From positions 1 through 44,772 of the forward strand of contig NZ_BAFQ01000025.1 of assembly GCF_000308375.1 (NCBI RefSeq): 44,772 bases of DNA. The letters run 5' to 3'. Within the stretch, counting starts at the first letter, position 1, and each line of letters opens with the position of its first letter. Of the stretch, positions 7,722 to 15,859 are shown piece by piece. Position numbers and translations under genes: made by a program. This stretch comes from Nocardia aobensis NBRC 100429. GTDB lineage: Bacteria > Actinomycetota > Actinomycetes > Mycobacteriales > Mycobacteriaceae. The notes under the pieces are model-generated. The model was not told where the DNA came from, ran no database searches, and saw nothing but the letters and a program-made list of their open reading frames with translations.

Positions 7722-7727
7722 TACGGT
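7722..7727 (+). promoter_or_regulatory. Candidate -10 of ppm1 inside an inverted repeat
   Basis: TACGGT lies between inverted GTGCTCT (7702-7708) and AGAGCAC (7733-7739) arms, about 67 nt before the Ppm1 start. The arms would bracket the -10, so binding of a regulator there would block the promoter. Confidence 0.3.
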
Positions 7728-7794
7728 TCTCCAGAGCACGTCGTGCCCGGATCCGGGGGCGCGCAGTCAGGTCGAATCGAGTGGAGGGCGACTT

Positions 7795-8514
7795 GTGAAG
7801 GTGACCGTGGTGGTGCCGACCTACAACGAGCGGGAGAACCTGCCGGTGGCGGTGGAGCGGCTGACCGCACTACCGGTCGCCGATCTGCATGTTCTCGTCG
7901 TCGACGACAACTCCCCGGACGGCACCGGCGAGGTCGCCGACAAACTGGCCGCGGAACTGCCGTCGGTGGTGGGTGTGCTGCACCGCACCGAGAAGGACGG
8001 CCTCGGCCGTGCCTACATCGCCGGCATCACCGCGGCCCTCGACCAGGGCGCCGACGTGGTCATCCAGATGGACGCCGACCTCTCCCACCCGGCCGAGGTG
8101 ATTCCGGCGATGCTGGAGAAGCTCGAGACCTCCGATGCCGGTGTGGTCCTGGGATCACGCTACGTCGAGGGCGGCTCGACCGCGGCGGAGTGGAAGTGGT
8201 ACCGCAAGGCGCTGTCGGCGTGGGCGAACTTCTACGTCAACGCCATCCTGCGGCTCGGCGTCAAGGACGCGACCGCGGGATTCAAGGCGTGGAAGGCGGA
8301 CACGCTGCGCGCCATCGATGTGGCCTCCATCCACAGCAACGGCTACTCGTTCCAGGTCGAGATGAACTACCGCACGATCAAGCAGGGCATCTCGATCGCC
8401 GAGGTGCCGATCCGCTTCGAGGAGCGCACCAAGGGCGCGTCGAAGATGAGCCTCAAGGTGCAGCTGGAATCGGCGCTGATGCCGTGGAAGCTGCTGTTCG
8501 GCCGCCGCGTCTGA
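7795..8514 (+). CDS. ppm1: Polyprenol monophosphomannose synthase (Ppm1 catalytic domain)
   Basis: A 239-aa GT2 glycosyltransferase that transfers mannose from GDP-mannose to polyprenyl phosphate, giving the donor for lipomannan/lipoarabinomannan and protein mannosylation at the membrane. Motifs: VVVPTYNERENLP at the N-terminus, VVDDNSPDGTGE for nucleotide binding, QMDADLSHP carrying the metal-binding DAD, GSRYVEGG, and SFQVEMNYR with RFEERTKGASKM near the end. There is no C-terminal membrane domain and no fused Lnt-like domain, unlike the M. tuberculosis Ppm1 polypeptide, so any apolipoprotein N-acyltransferase partner must be encoded separately. GTG 7795 is preceded by GGAGGG at a good distance. 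Confidence 0.93.
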   Translation: MKVTVVVPTYNERENLPVAVERLTALPVADLHVLVVDDNSPDGTGEVADKLAAELPSVVGVLHRTEKDGLGRAYIAGITAALDQGADVVIQMDADLSHPAEVIPAMLEKLETSDAGVVLGSRYVEGGSTAAEWKWYRKALSAWANFYVNAILRLGVKDATAGFKAWKADTLRAIDVASIHSNGYSFQVEMNYRTIKQGISIAEVPIRFEERTKGASKMSLKVQLESALMPWKLLFGRRV

Positions 8515-8563
8515 CGGCTGAGGCGTCGGAGGCCGGGGCGTCGGGAGGCTGGGCGTCCGAGGT

Positions 8564-10012
8564 TCAGGGCACCGCCTCCACCGCCGCGTCGACCGGCCAG
8601 TCCAGCAGCGTATCGACGAACAGCTGCCGCACGCGCGCGATGTCGGCATCCATGTCCTGCGGATCCCAGCCGCTCACATCGATCGGTGCCAGCACCGCCA
8701 CGTCCACCGTGCCCTTGCGCACGATCGCCGAATTCCGCCAGGCGATTTCGCCCGCGTTGCGGATGACGAGCGGAATGATCGGCACTCCGGCCTCGATCGC
8801 GATGTGGAAGGCGCCCTTCTTGAAGGGGCCGATCCGCGGCGTCATCGAGCGCGTGCCCTCCGGCGCCACCACGAGCGAGAGTCCGCCGCGCAGGGTGTCG
8901 ACGACCGGTTCCAGCGCCGCCTTCGCGCCGGTGGTGTCGGAGCGATCGATGAAGGTCGCCTCGGCGAACCGCAGCAGCGGGCCGAAAACCGGGTTGGTGG
9001 TGACCTCCTTCTTCACCACCGCGGTGAATCCCGAGCGCAGCACCGCGGCCAGCACCACCATGTCGAACTGGCTCTGGTGATTGAACAGGAAGACCGCGGG
9101 ACGCGGCTGCCGGGCGTGCTCGGCGCCCACCACCCGCACCCGCACGCCGGTGGTGCGCAGGGTGGCGTCGGCGGCGGTGGCGATCATGGCGTCGGCCATC
9201 GCGCGGTGACGGCGGGTGGCCGCGCGGGAGGCGACCCCGAAGGCGGCGCCGCTCAGCAATCCGGTGAAACCCACTGCGGTACGGGCGAAGTCGGTGACGC
9301 CCGCCGGGTCCCGCGGTTTGAAGGTCAGGGTCGGCCAGTCGCGTTCTCCGGCGGTCATCGACATCCGCGGACCCGGATTCACCGCGACCGGATGGCCGAC
9401 CGTCTCCAGCAGCGGAACGTCCGGGGCCGCATCGGCATAGGCGTAACTGTCACCGGGATCGATATCGTGTTCGGCGGCGAAGCGGCGCACCGCCGCGGCC
9501 TTCTCGGTGCGCCACAGCGGTTTTCCCTCGGTGAAGCCGGTGAGCACACCGTCGGAGGTGGCCATCGCGGTGTAGAGCACATGGTCCACGCCGAGTTCCC
9601 GGGCGACGGGCAGCACCTGGAAACGGGTGAGGCTGGTGACGATCACCACCGTGTGCCCGGCCGCCTCGTGCTCCCGGATCAGGTGCCACGCTTCGGGATA
9701 CACGTGCCCGTGCACGGTGCTGCGGAACAGCTGTTCGCCGAGTTCGGTCAGCTCCTGCTCGGAACGGCCCGCCCATACCCGGGCGACGCGCTGCAGGAAG
9801 CGCTCGTACTCGCCCTCGGTCCGCGAACCGCGAATGCTGTACAGCAGCGTGTCGGTCAGCGCCCGGCGCGAATCGCGTCCGCGCAGCAGGCGCAGCGGTG
9901 CGGCGGCGGGCGCGAAGCCCGCGACCACCGTTCCGCCGAAGTCGAAGACGGCCGCCACTCGCGGGCCCTGTGGCCCGGTCCGGATGGCGGAAATCGCTTC
10001 GGAAAGGTTCAC
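8564..10012 (-). CDS. plsC: HAD-like phosphatase / 1-acylglycerol-3-phosphate acyltransferase fusion (PlsC)
   Basis: A 482-aa bifunctional-looking protein. Residues ~18-230 form a HAD-IB (SerB-like) domain and residues ~260-450 an LPLAT/PlsC domain with HQSQFD (HX4D), FIDRSD, and VVAPEGTRS followed by KKGAFHIA. The PlsC half should acylate lysophosphatidate at sn-2 in glycerolipid synthesis at the membrane. In HAD motif I the sequence is VFDFGGTVV: nucleophile D24 is kept, but the usual second Asp is G26 (GGC codon). Motifs II-IV (VTSLTRF, the K of RTEKAAA, ADAAPDVPLL) remain, so phosphatase activity may be weak or lost. The architecture matches Rv2483c. It overlaps the upstream plsB by 4 nt (ATGA). 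Confidence 0.9.
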   Translation of the reverse strand: MNLSEAISAIRTGPQGPRVAAVFDFGGTVVAGFAPAAAPLRLLRGRDSRRALTDTLLYSIRGSRTEGEYERFLQRVARVWAGRSEQELTELGEQLFRSTVHGHVYPEAWHLIREHEAAGHTVVIVTSLTRFQVLPVARELGVDHVLYTAMATSDGVLTGFTEGKPLWRTEKAAAVRRFAAEHDIDPGDSYAYADAAPDVPLLETVGHPVAVNPGPRMSMTAGERDWPTLTFKPRDPAGVTDFARTAVGFTGLLSGAAFGVASRAATRRHRAMADAMIATAADATLRTTGVRVRVVGAEHARQPRPAVFLFNHQSQFDMVVLAAVLRSGFTAVVKKEVTTNPVFGPLLRFAEATFIDRSDTTGAKAALEPVVDTLRGGLSLVVAPEGTRSMTPRIGPFKKGAFHIAIEAGVPIIPLVIRNAGEIAWRNSAIVRKGTVDVAVLAPIDVSGWDPQDMDADIARVRQLFVDTLLDWPVDAAVEAVP

Positions 10013-12387
10013 ACTGTCCCCTGCGGTGCGCGATTGGACGGGTCGAGGGCGGCGGCGCGGGAGATGCGGGCGCCGATGGTGCGCAGTTCATCGGCCAGCT
10101 CGCGGCGACGCCGCGCGAGATCCGGGGTGCCGGGATCGAGCAGGCCGTAGTTCTCCGCGAGTTTCAATGCGCTGGAGAATAATTCCGACGATACCGACTC
10201 GGTGCTGTGCAGCCGCTGCTGCAGCAGCATCTGGCGTCCGACGGCCAGGCATTCGTCGATGAACTGTTTGCGGTCCAGCGGTTGGGCCGGATCGGCGGCG
10301 GCCAGGCGCTCGGCCACCACGAGCTGCGCGTCGAAGAACGAGCGCACCACGCGGTGCGCCATGATGAATCCCGAATCGGCCAGCGCGCAAACGAGTTCCG
10401 CGGCACTTTCGCGCTGCTCCCAATCGCGGTCCAGCAGAAGCATTTCCGCGCTCATCGCGGCCGCGAACTCGATCCGGTCGGGGAAGAAGAACTCGAATTT
10501 GAGCAGATCGCGCAGCCGGTAGGCGGCATCCCAGATGACCTCGATCCCGGGTGCGGCGCCGGCCTGCTGGTCGGCGACCTCCAGAATCGCCAATTCCAGA
10601 ATCGCGCGGTTCACGAACCAGTGCACGGCGCTGTTGCGATAGAACGCGGCTTCCAGATGGGCGCCCGCCTCGATCGAATACACCGGTTCCAGCCCGCCCC
10701 GGTACACCGTCACCACCTTGGCCAGCGACAGCTGTTCCAGAACCACCGCCAGACCCTGATCGTCGCTCAGCGTATCCAGCTCGCCGGTCGGCAGCGCGCG
10801 GCGTGAGATGTACCCGCAGACCGGCTCCAGCGTCCGACGCACCTCGCCGAGGGTGAGCGCGCGCTCGTGCACACCGAGCAGGGTCAGCGTCACCAGCGCG
10901 TTGACCGTGACCGGCGTGACCGCGTTGATACCGACCGCCACCTCGAAGGCCAAGCGCTGCACGGCTTTGCGCTGGCGGTCCGACACTTCCTCCGGGTCCG
11001 GGGCCAGGGATTCCGCGATCGGCTGCATCGGATCGCCGTGGGCGGCCAGCCGGTCGCGCGCCGACAGCGGTGCCCCGAAGCGGACGTAGACCCGCCCGGC
11101 GGAATGCTGCTGGCTGCGGATGTAGCGGGCCAGCCAGGTCAGCCCCTCGGGTTTCTTGGCACCGCCGACCTGTTCGGTGGCAATGGATCCCAGTTCGTTG
11201 AGCCGCTCGTAGGTGATCGACACCGGCACCAGCATCACATCGTCGATCCGCCGCGCACGGATGGCCGAGGCCAGATAGTTCAGCAGTCCGAACCGGGGCG
11301 GCCGCAACTTCCCGGTACGGGTGCGCCCACCCTCGAAATACCACTCCAGATTGAAGCGTTTGGCGAGCAGATAGGCGAAGTACTCCTCGACCACGGCCTT
11401 GTAGATCTCGTCGTCGCCGAAGCTGCGGCGAATGAAGACGGTGCCGGTGCGGCGCGCGATCGGCCCCATCGGCCAGAAGCTGAGATTGGCGCCGCCGATC
11501 ACGTGGTTGGGTGGAAAGTCGTTGCGCGCCAACGCGTCGCCGAGGACGAAGGCGTCCACGTAGGAGCGGTGCGAGGGCAGGAACACCAGCGGGTAGTTGC
11601 GATTGAGCCGCCGCAGCGCGGCCAGCCCGGACCGGTCGCAGTCGATCTTCCAGGCCGAGGCGTGCACCGGCCGCATCGCCTGGGTGAACAGATCCGAGAT
11701 CAACCGGCTCTGCGCGGCCACGAGTTCCCGCAGCGCCTTCTCGGCCCGCCGGTACACCTCCCGGGGTTCGGTGCCGGTTTCGGTGGCGATGGCGTCGAGG
11801 CGGCGCAGGAAGTCGGGAGAGTCGAGAATCTCCTCGACCACCATCCGGGGGACCTTGTAGCGGTCGCCGATCACCGATCGTTCGGCGCGTTCGAGCGCCA
11901 CCGTGCCCGCGCGGACGATCGCCCGCGCGAACGGTTCCGAACTCTCCGCGGCCCCGGGGTTGTTCGCGCGCAGATCGCTGAGCCGCGCGGGCTGTCCGGT
12001 GAGGATGAGATGCCGGTCGGGCGCCTTGTTCACCAGCCGGCGCTGCAGCAGCCGATGTGGCCGGCGTGGATTGCTCAGCAGCGCCAGATCGGCGAAGGTG
12101 GTGCGCCGCACGCCGTCTCGTTCCGGCGGCAGCCACAGCACCCGGATCGGGATCACGATCGGGTCGTCGCGGCGGCCGACGAGCCGGGCGGCAATGGCGG
12201 TGGCGTCCAGGTCGATCTGCGTGACGGGCGCGTCGATGCCGAGTTCGGCGGCGATCCCGCCCTCGGCGAGCCAGCCGCCGATCAGCTCGCGTTCCACCGG
12301 CGACACCGCGTCGACCAGGGCGACCGCCGAGCGCGGCAGATCCTTCGCGGTACTCGGAGCCGGATTGCCGGCGGCGTGATCGATCAT
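10009..12387 (-). CDS. plsB: Glycerol-3-phosphate 1-O-acyltransferase (PlsB)
   Basis: A 792-aa member of the large PlsB family that acylates glycerol 3-phosphate at sn-1, the first step of phospholipid and triacylglycerol synthesis. The four acyltransferase blocks are visible: LPSHRSYVDAFVLGD (HX4D), GTVFIRRSF, YFEGGRTRTGKL and LVPVSITYERL. The length agrees with mycobacterial PlsB2 (Rv2482c). ATG 12387 (MIDHAAGNPAPSTAK) has a strong GAGGAGGGG upstream. Translation is coupled to plsC through a 4-nt overlap, an arrangement matching Rv2482c-Rv2483c. It is divergent from the iron-regulated nbtS, sharing a 177-nt intergenic region that contains two iron boxes. Confidence 0.93.
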   Translation of the reverse strand: MIDHAAGNPAPSTAKDLPRSAVALVDAVSPVERELIGGWLAEGGIAAELGIDAPVTQIDLDATAIAARLVGRRDDPIVIPIRVLWLPPERDGVRRTTFADLALLSNPRRPHRLLQRRLVNKAPDRHLILTGQPARLSDLRANNPGAAESSEPFARAIVRAGTVALERAERSVIGDRYKVPRMVVEEILDSPDFLRRLDAIATETGTEPREVYRRAEKALRELVAAQSRLISDLFTQAMRPVHASAWKIDCDRSGLAALRRLNRNYPLVFLPSHRSYVDAFVLGDALARNDFPPNHVIGGANLSFWPMGPIARRTGTVFIRRSFGDDEIYKAVVEEYFAYLLAKRFNLEWYFEGGRTRTGKLRPPRFGLLNYLASAIRARRIDDVMLVPVSITYERLNELGSIATEQVGGAKKPEGLTWLARYIRSQQHSAGRVYVRFGAPLSARDRLAAHGDPMQPIAESLAPDPEEVSDRQRKAVQRLAFEVAVGINAVTPVTVNALVTLTLLGVHERALTLGEVRRTLEPVCGYISRRALPTGELDTLSDDQGLAVVLEQLSLAKVVTVYRGGLEPVYSIEAGAHLEAAFYRNSAVHWFVNRAILELAILEVADQQAGAAPGIEVIWDAAYRLRDLLKFEFFFPDRIEFAAAMSAEMLLLDRDWEQRESAAELVCALADSGFIMAHRVVRSFFDAQLVVAERLAAADPAQPLDRKQFIDECLAVGRQMLLQQRLHSTESVSSELFSSALKLAENYGLLDPGTPDLARRRRELADELRTIGARISRAAALDPSNRAPQGTV

Positions 12388-12508
12388 GGCGGGCCCCTCC
12401 TCGACGGCGCTCCACCATTCAAGCTCGCGGAAGCGGATTCGCGCAGGAAGTTGGCCACGACGCTCGCAAAGCGAGTCCGATGTGTGCTCCGGCACAATAC
12501 CGAGAAGG

Positions 12509-12527
12509 GCAGGTAATGCTAACCTCA
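12509..12527. promoter_or_regulatory. IdeR/DtxR iron box 1 upstream of nbtS
   Basis: GCAGGTAATGCTAACCTCA matches the remembered IdeR consensus (TTAGGTTAGGCTAACCTAA) at 14 of 19 positions, including AGGT and GCTAACCT. It is the upstream one of a tandem pair, expected to repress nbtS when iron is sufficient. Confidence 0.65.
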
Positions 12528-12537
12528 CCTCTGATAG

Positions 12538-12556
12538 TTAGGTAAGCATAACCTTG
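12538..12556. promoter_or_regulatory. IdeR/DtxR iron box 2 overlapping the nbtS start region
   Basis: TTAGGTAAGCATAACCTTG matches 14 of 19 consensus positions. It lies 8 nt before the GTG and abuts the GGAGG ribosome-binding site, so bound repressor would cover the transcription start region. Confidence 0.7.
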
Positions 12557-12564
12557 GAGGAACG

Positions 12565-13941
12565 GTGTCGACCACGGACGAGCGGGTGCGAAACGGTTAC
12601 GGGGACGGTCCGGGGGCGACGGGGCAGCCGGCACCGGGGACGGAGGTGACGGGCACGGCGTCGGCGATCGCACCCGCCGACGCCATGGCGGCGCTCGCCG
12701 CGGCCGACCGCTTCGGCGAGTACGTCGGGTACGAGGGTCCTGACGGCTGGGTGTTCGCCGCCGATCCGATCGGCAGCATCGAATTGGACTCCGGCGAACT
12801 GCGTGTCGAGTGGGAGGGCCGGGCCACCGTCGAGCCGTGGCAGGGGCGTCCGGCCGCGGTGATCGACGCGGCGCTGGCCGCGCTCCCGCTGCAGGGGCGC
12901 AACGCCTACGGCTGGATCGGGTTCGAATTCTGCGCCTGGGCGCTGGGCGCCGACGCGCACGTACCGGCCCGAACCACCCTGGCGCATCTGATGATTCCGC
13001 GCATCGAGGTGCGCATCGACACCTCCGGTGTGCGGGTGTCCGGTGCGACGCCCCGTGAGACCGCGGAGATCCACGAACTGATCGCACAGGCGAGTGCGCG
13101 ACCTCCGGCCTCGCCGCGGCCGGTGGATGTCACCATCGACCCCACCGACTACCGCGGCCGGGTCGCCGAGGCGGTCGACGAGATCCGGGCCGGGCGGTAT
13201 CAGAAGGTGATCCTGTCGCGGAAGGTGGATCTGCCCTTCCCCGTGGACGTTCCGCAGACCTATCGGCTCGGGCGCGCCAACAACACGCCCGCCCGCTCGT
13301 TCCTGTTGCGGCTGGGCGGCCTGGAGGCGGCCGGATTCAGCCCCGAACTGGTGGCCTCGGTCGACCGGCACCGGGTGGTGACCACCGAACCGCTGGCCGG
13401 CACCCGCGCCTTCGGCCGTGGCGAGACGGCCGACGCCGCCGCCCGCGAAGAGCTGGTCGGTGATCCGAAGGAAATCGTCGAGCACGCCATCTCGGTGCAG
13501 ACCTCGTTCGGCGAGATCGCCGCGGTGGCCGCGCCGGGCAGCACCGCCGTCTCCGATTTCATGGCGGTACGTGAACGCGGCAGCGTGCAACATCTGGCCT
13601 CCACCGTGCGGGGCACCCTCGCCGAGGACAAGAGTGCCTGGGATGCGCTGGAGATGCTGTTCCCCTCGGTGACCGCCTCCGGCATCCCCAAGCGCACCGG
13701 CGTGGACGCGGTCTTCCGCCTCGACCACGACGCCCGCGGCCTGTATTCCGGTGCGGTGGTGACCGTTTCGGCCGGCGGCGCGCTGGAGGCCACGCTGGTG
13801 CTGCGGGCGATCTACCAGACCACGGAGGGCGCCTGGCTGCGCGCCGGGGCCGGCATCGTCTCCCAGTCGCGCCCGGAGCGCGAATTCACCGAGACCTGCG
13901 AAAAGCTGGGCAGCGTAGCGCCTTACGTCGTCGAAGCCTGA
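12565..13941 (+). CDS. nbtS: Salicylate synthase (MbtI/NbtS type)
   Basis: A 458-aa chorismate-utilising enzyme that converts chorismate via isochorismate to salicylate, the starter unit of mycobactin-type siderophores such as nocobactin. The sequence tracks MbtI over most of its length: DEIRAGRYQKVILSRK, TYRLGRANNTPARSFLL, SPELV, TEPLAGTRAFGRG, KEIVEHAISVQ, VRERGSVQHLAS, SVTASGIPKRTGV and WLRAGAGIV. K214, E261 and T280 correspond to MbtI K205, E252 and T271. An extra ~35 residues of low complexity precede the conserved domain. GTG 12565 has GGAGG 4 nt upstream. Two iron boxes in the promoter imply iron repression. It is convergent with the salicyl-AMP ligase. Confidence 0.93.
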   Translation: MSTTDERVRNGYGDGPGATGQPAPGTEVTGTASAIAPADAMAALAAADRFGEYVGYEGPDGWVFAADPIGSIELDSGELRVEWEGRATVEPWQGRPAAVIDAALAALPLQGRNAYGWIGFEFCAWALGADAHVPARTTLAHLMIPRIEVRIDTSGVRVSGATPRETAEIHELIAQASARPPASPRPVDVTIDPTDYRGRVAEAVDEIRAGRYQKVILSRKVDLPFPVDVPQTYRLGRANNTPARSFLLRLGGLEAAGFSPELVASVDRHRVVTTEPLAGTRAFGRGETADAAAREELVGDPKEIVEHAISVQTSFGEIAAVAAPGSTAVSDFMAVRERGSVQHLASTVRGTLAEDKSAWDALEMLFPSVTASGIPKRTGVDAVFRLDHDARGLYSGAVVTVSAGGALEATLVLRAIYQTTEGAWLRAGAGIVSQSRPEREFTETCEKLGSVAPYVVEA

Positions 13942-13960
13942 ACGTACGGAACGCGGATCG

Positions 13961-13986
13961 AGCCCGGCGGGAGTTCCCGCCGGGCT
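13961..13986. terminator. Bidirectional terminator between nbtS and the salicyl-AMP ligase
   Basis: A perfect 11-bp stem (AGCCCGGCGGG / CCCGCCGGGCT) with a 4-nt AGTT loop, followed by TCTTCG. It lies between two convergent genes and can serve both. Confidence 0.85.
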
Positions 13987-14046
13987 TCTTCGTACCGGCC
14001 CGTGCGCCGAGTTCGGCTCGGCGGCAAGGCTGTTCGGCGACGAGGC

Positions 14047-15693
14047 TCAGCGCGATGCGGTCGCGGACTCGGTGTCGTAGCGGGACCGCAGGACCTTCTT
14101 GTCGATCTTGCCGACGGCCGTGAACGGCAGCGCGTCGGCCTGCTCGAGGATGTCGGGCAGTTTGTAGGTCGCCAGGCCACGAGCGGTGAGAAACTCCTTG
14201 ACCTCGACCAGGCTCGGCATCTCGCCGTCGATCACCAGTACGGCACAGACCTTTTCGCCGAGGGCCGCGTCCGGCAGGCCGACCGCGGCCGCATGACGGA
14301 CCGCGGGGTGGGCCAGCAGGTGTTCCTCGAGTTCGTCGCAGGAGATGTTCTCGCCGCCGCGGTTGATCACATCCTTGATCCGGCCGGAGACGATCAGGTG
14401 CCCGCTCGGCAGTCGCCGCACCAGATCGCCGCTGCGGTAGTAGCCGTCGGGGGTGATGGCGCGGGAATTGTGTTCCGGCGCACGGTAATAGCCGCGGATG
14501 GTGTAGGGGCCGCGGGTGAGGAGTTCGCCCTCCTCCTCGGGTGCGACGTCGTTGCCTTCGCCGTCGACCACGCGGACCTCGTCGGCGGGGGAGAGCGGGC
14601 GCCCTTGGGAGACCGCGATCGTTTCCTCGGGATCGTCGAGGCGGGTGTAGTTGATCAGCCCCTCGGCCATGCCGAACACCTGCTGCAGTGTCGCGCCCAG
14701 CGCCGGAGTCACCTCGCGGGCATTGACCTCGGCCAATTTCGCGCCGCCGACCTGCAGCAGCCGCAGGCTGGACAGGTCTGCCTCCTCCCATTCCACTGCC
14801 GCACACCACAATTGGGCCAGCGGCGGTACCACCGCCGTCACCGTGACGCCGTGGCGTTCGATGGTCGCGAACGCGTTCTCCGGACTCGGGTCGGCCAGCA
14901 TGACGATCGACGCGCCGGCCGCGACCGTGCCCAGAATGCCCGGGCACGACAGCGGGAAGTTGTGCGCGGCCGGCAGCGTCGCCATGTACACGTCGTCGGC
15001 GGTCAGCGCGCAGACCTCGGCGCTGGCGCGGGCGTTGTAGTGGTAGTCGTCATGGGTGCGGGCGATGAGTTTCGGCAGGCCGGTGGTACCGCCGGAAACG
15101 AGCATCACCGCGATACCGGACGCGTCGACGTCCGGCAGCGAACCACCTTCGCGCGCAATCGTTCTCAGATCGATGTAGGCGCCGGGATCGCCGAGGACGA
15201 AGATCGTGCGCAGCGACGGCACCCGCTCGGCCACCGCGGCCGCCAGTTCGCGGTAGTCGAAGTCGCCGACCTTGTCGGCCACGATGTAGCCGGCCGCGCC
15301 CGAGAGCCGGGTCAGATGTTCGATCTCGGCCTGCCGATGCGCCGGCAGTGCCAGCACCGGCACGATTCCGGCGCGCAGCAGCCCGAACAACACCTCCACG
15401 AATTCGATCACGTTGGGCAGTTGGACCACGACGCGGTCGCCGGGCTCGAGTCCGGCGGCGAGCAATCCGTAGGCCGTGCGGTCGGCGCGGCGATCGAGTT
15501 CGCCGTAGTCGATCGGTCCGGCGTCGGTGTGCAGGGCGGGACGCCCGGGCCGGGTGCGGGCGGCGTCGCGCAGCAGGTCGCCCAGCGGTTCGCCGCGCCA
15601 GTAGCCCGCGGCTCGGTAGCGCTCGGCGAGTTCGGCCGGAAACGGTACGAAACCGTCGAGCAGGTCCTGCTGGGCGGGGGATATCGAAGTCAC
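14047..15693 (-). CDS. Salicyl-AMP ligase (DhbE/MbtA family)
   Basis: A 548-aa stand-alone aryl-acid adenylating enzyme that activates salicylate as its AMP ester for loading onto an aryl carrier protein in siderophore synthesis. Motifs: MLVSGGTTGLPKL (P-loop), QQVFGMAEGLINYTRLDD, YYRSGDLV, GRIKDVINRGGENIS and the catalytic lysine in AVGKIDKKVLRSR. The pocket segment reads HNFPLSCPG. A cysteine at the position equivalent to DhbE S240 is what I recall for salicylate-selective enzymes, whereas dihydroxybenzoate enzymes have Ser. This agrees with the neighbouring salicylate synthase. The start is GTG 15693 (MTSISPAQQ). An iron box lies 48 nt upstream. The carrier/NRPS genes are not in the window. 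Confidence 0.9.
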   Translation of the reverse strand: MTSISPAQQDLLDGFVPFPAELAERYRAAGYWRGEPLGDLLRDAARTRPGRPALHTDAGPIDYGELDRRADRTAYGLLAAGLEPGDRVVVQLPNVIEFVEVLFGLLRAGIVPVLALPAHRQAEIEHLTRLSGAAGYIVADKVGDFDYRELAAAVAERVPSLRTIFVLGDPGAYIDLRTIAREGGSLPDVDASGIAVMLVSGGTTGLPKLIARTHDDYHYNARASAEVCALTADDVYMATLPAAHNFPLSCPGILGTVAAGASIVMLADPSPENAFATIERHGVTVTAVVPPLAQLWCAAVEWEEADLSSLRLLQVGGAKLAEVNAREVTPALGATLQQVFGMAEGLINYTRLDDPEETIAVSQGRPLSPADEVRVVDGEGNDVAPEEEGELLTRGPYTIRGYYRAPEHNSRAITPDGYYRSGDLVRRLPSGHLIVSGRIKDVINRGGENISCDELEEHLLAHPAVRHAAAVGLPDAALGEKVCAVLVIDGEMPSLVEVKEFLTARGLATYKLPDILEQADALPFTAVGKIDKKVLRSRYDTESATASR

Positions 15694-15740
15694 GGGTATC
15701 GCCTCACGGGTCGAGCTGCGCAGTATCGACGCTGCATTAG

Positions 15741-15759
15741 ATAGGTTAGGCAACCCTAT
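15741..15759. promoter_or_regulatory. IdeR/DtxR iron box upstream of the salicyl-AMP ligase
   Basis: ATAGGTTAGGCAACCCTAT matches the remembered IdeR consensus at 15 of 19 positions, including the uninterrupted TAGGTTAGGC. It lies 48 nt before the ligase start and about 100 nt from the divergent SDR gene, which it might also influence. Confidence 0.75.
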
Positions 15760-15859
15760 ATTAGAAGGGGTGGCCTTGCGTCCCGGGTGGCCCGAAACGC
15801 CGCGGCCCGGCTCCGCGACAACAGCGCGCACCGGCCCGTGCCCGCCTAGACTCGTGCGG

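Noticed and set aside
12643..12700. Alternative isochorismate-synthase-only (EntC/DhbC) identity for nbtS
   Set aside because: The sequence follows MbtI far more closely than EntC (RYQKVILSRK, VRERGSVQHLAS, SGIPKRTGV), and the adjacent ligase has the salicylate-type Cys.
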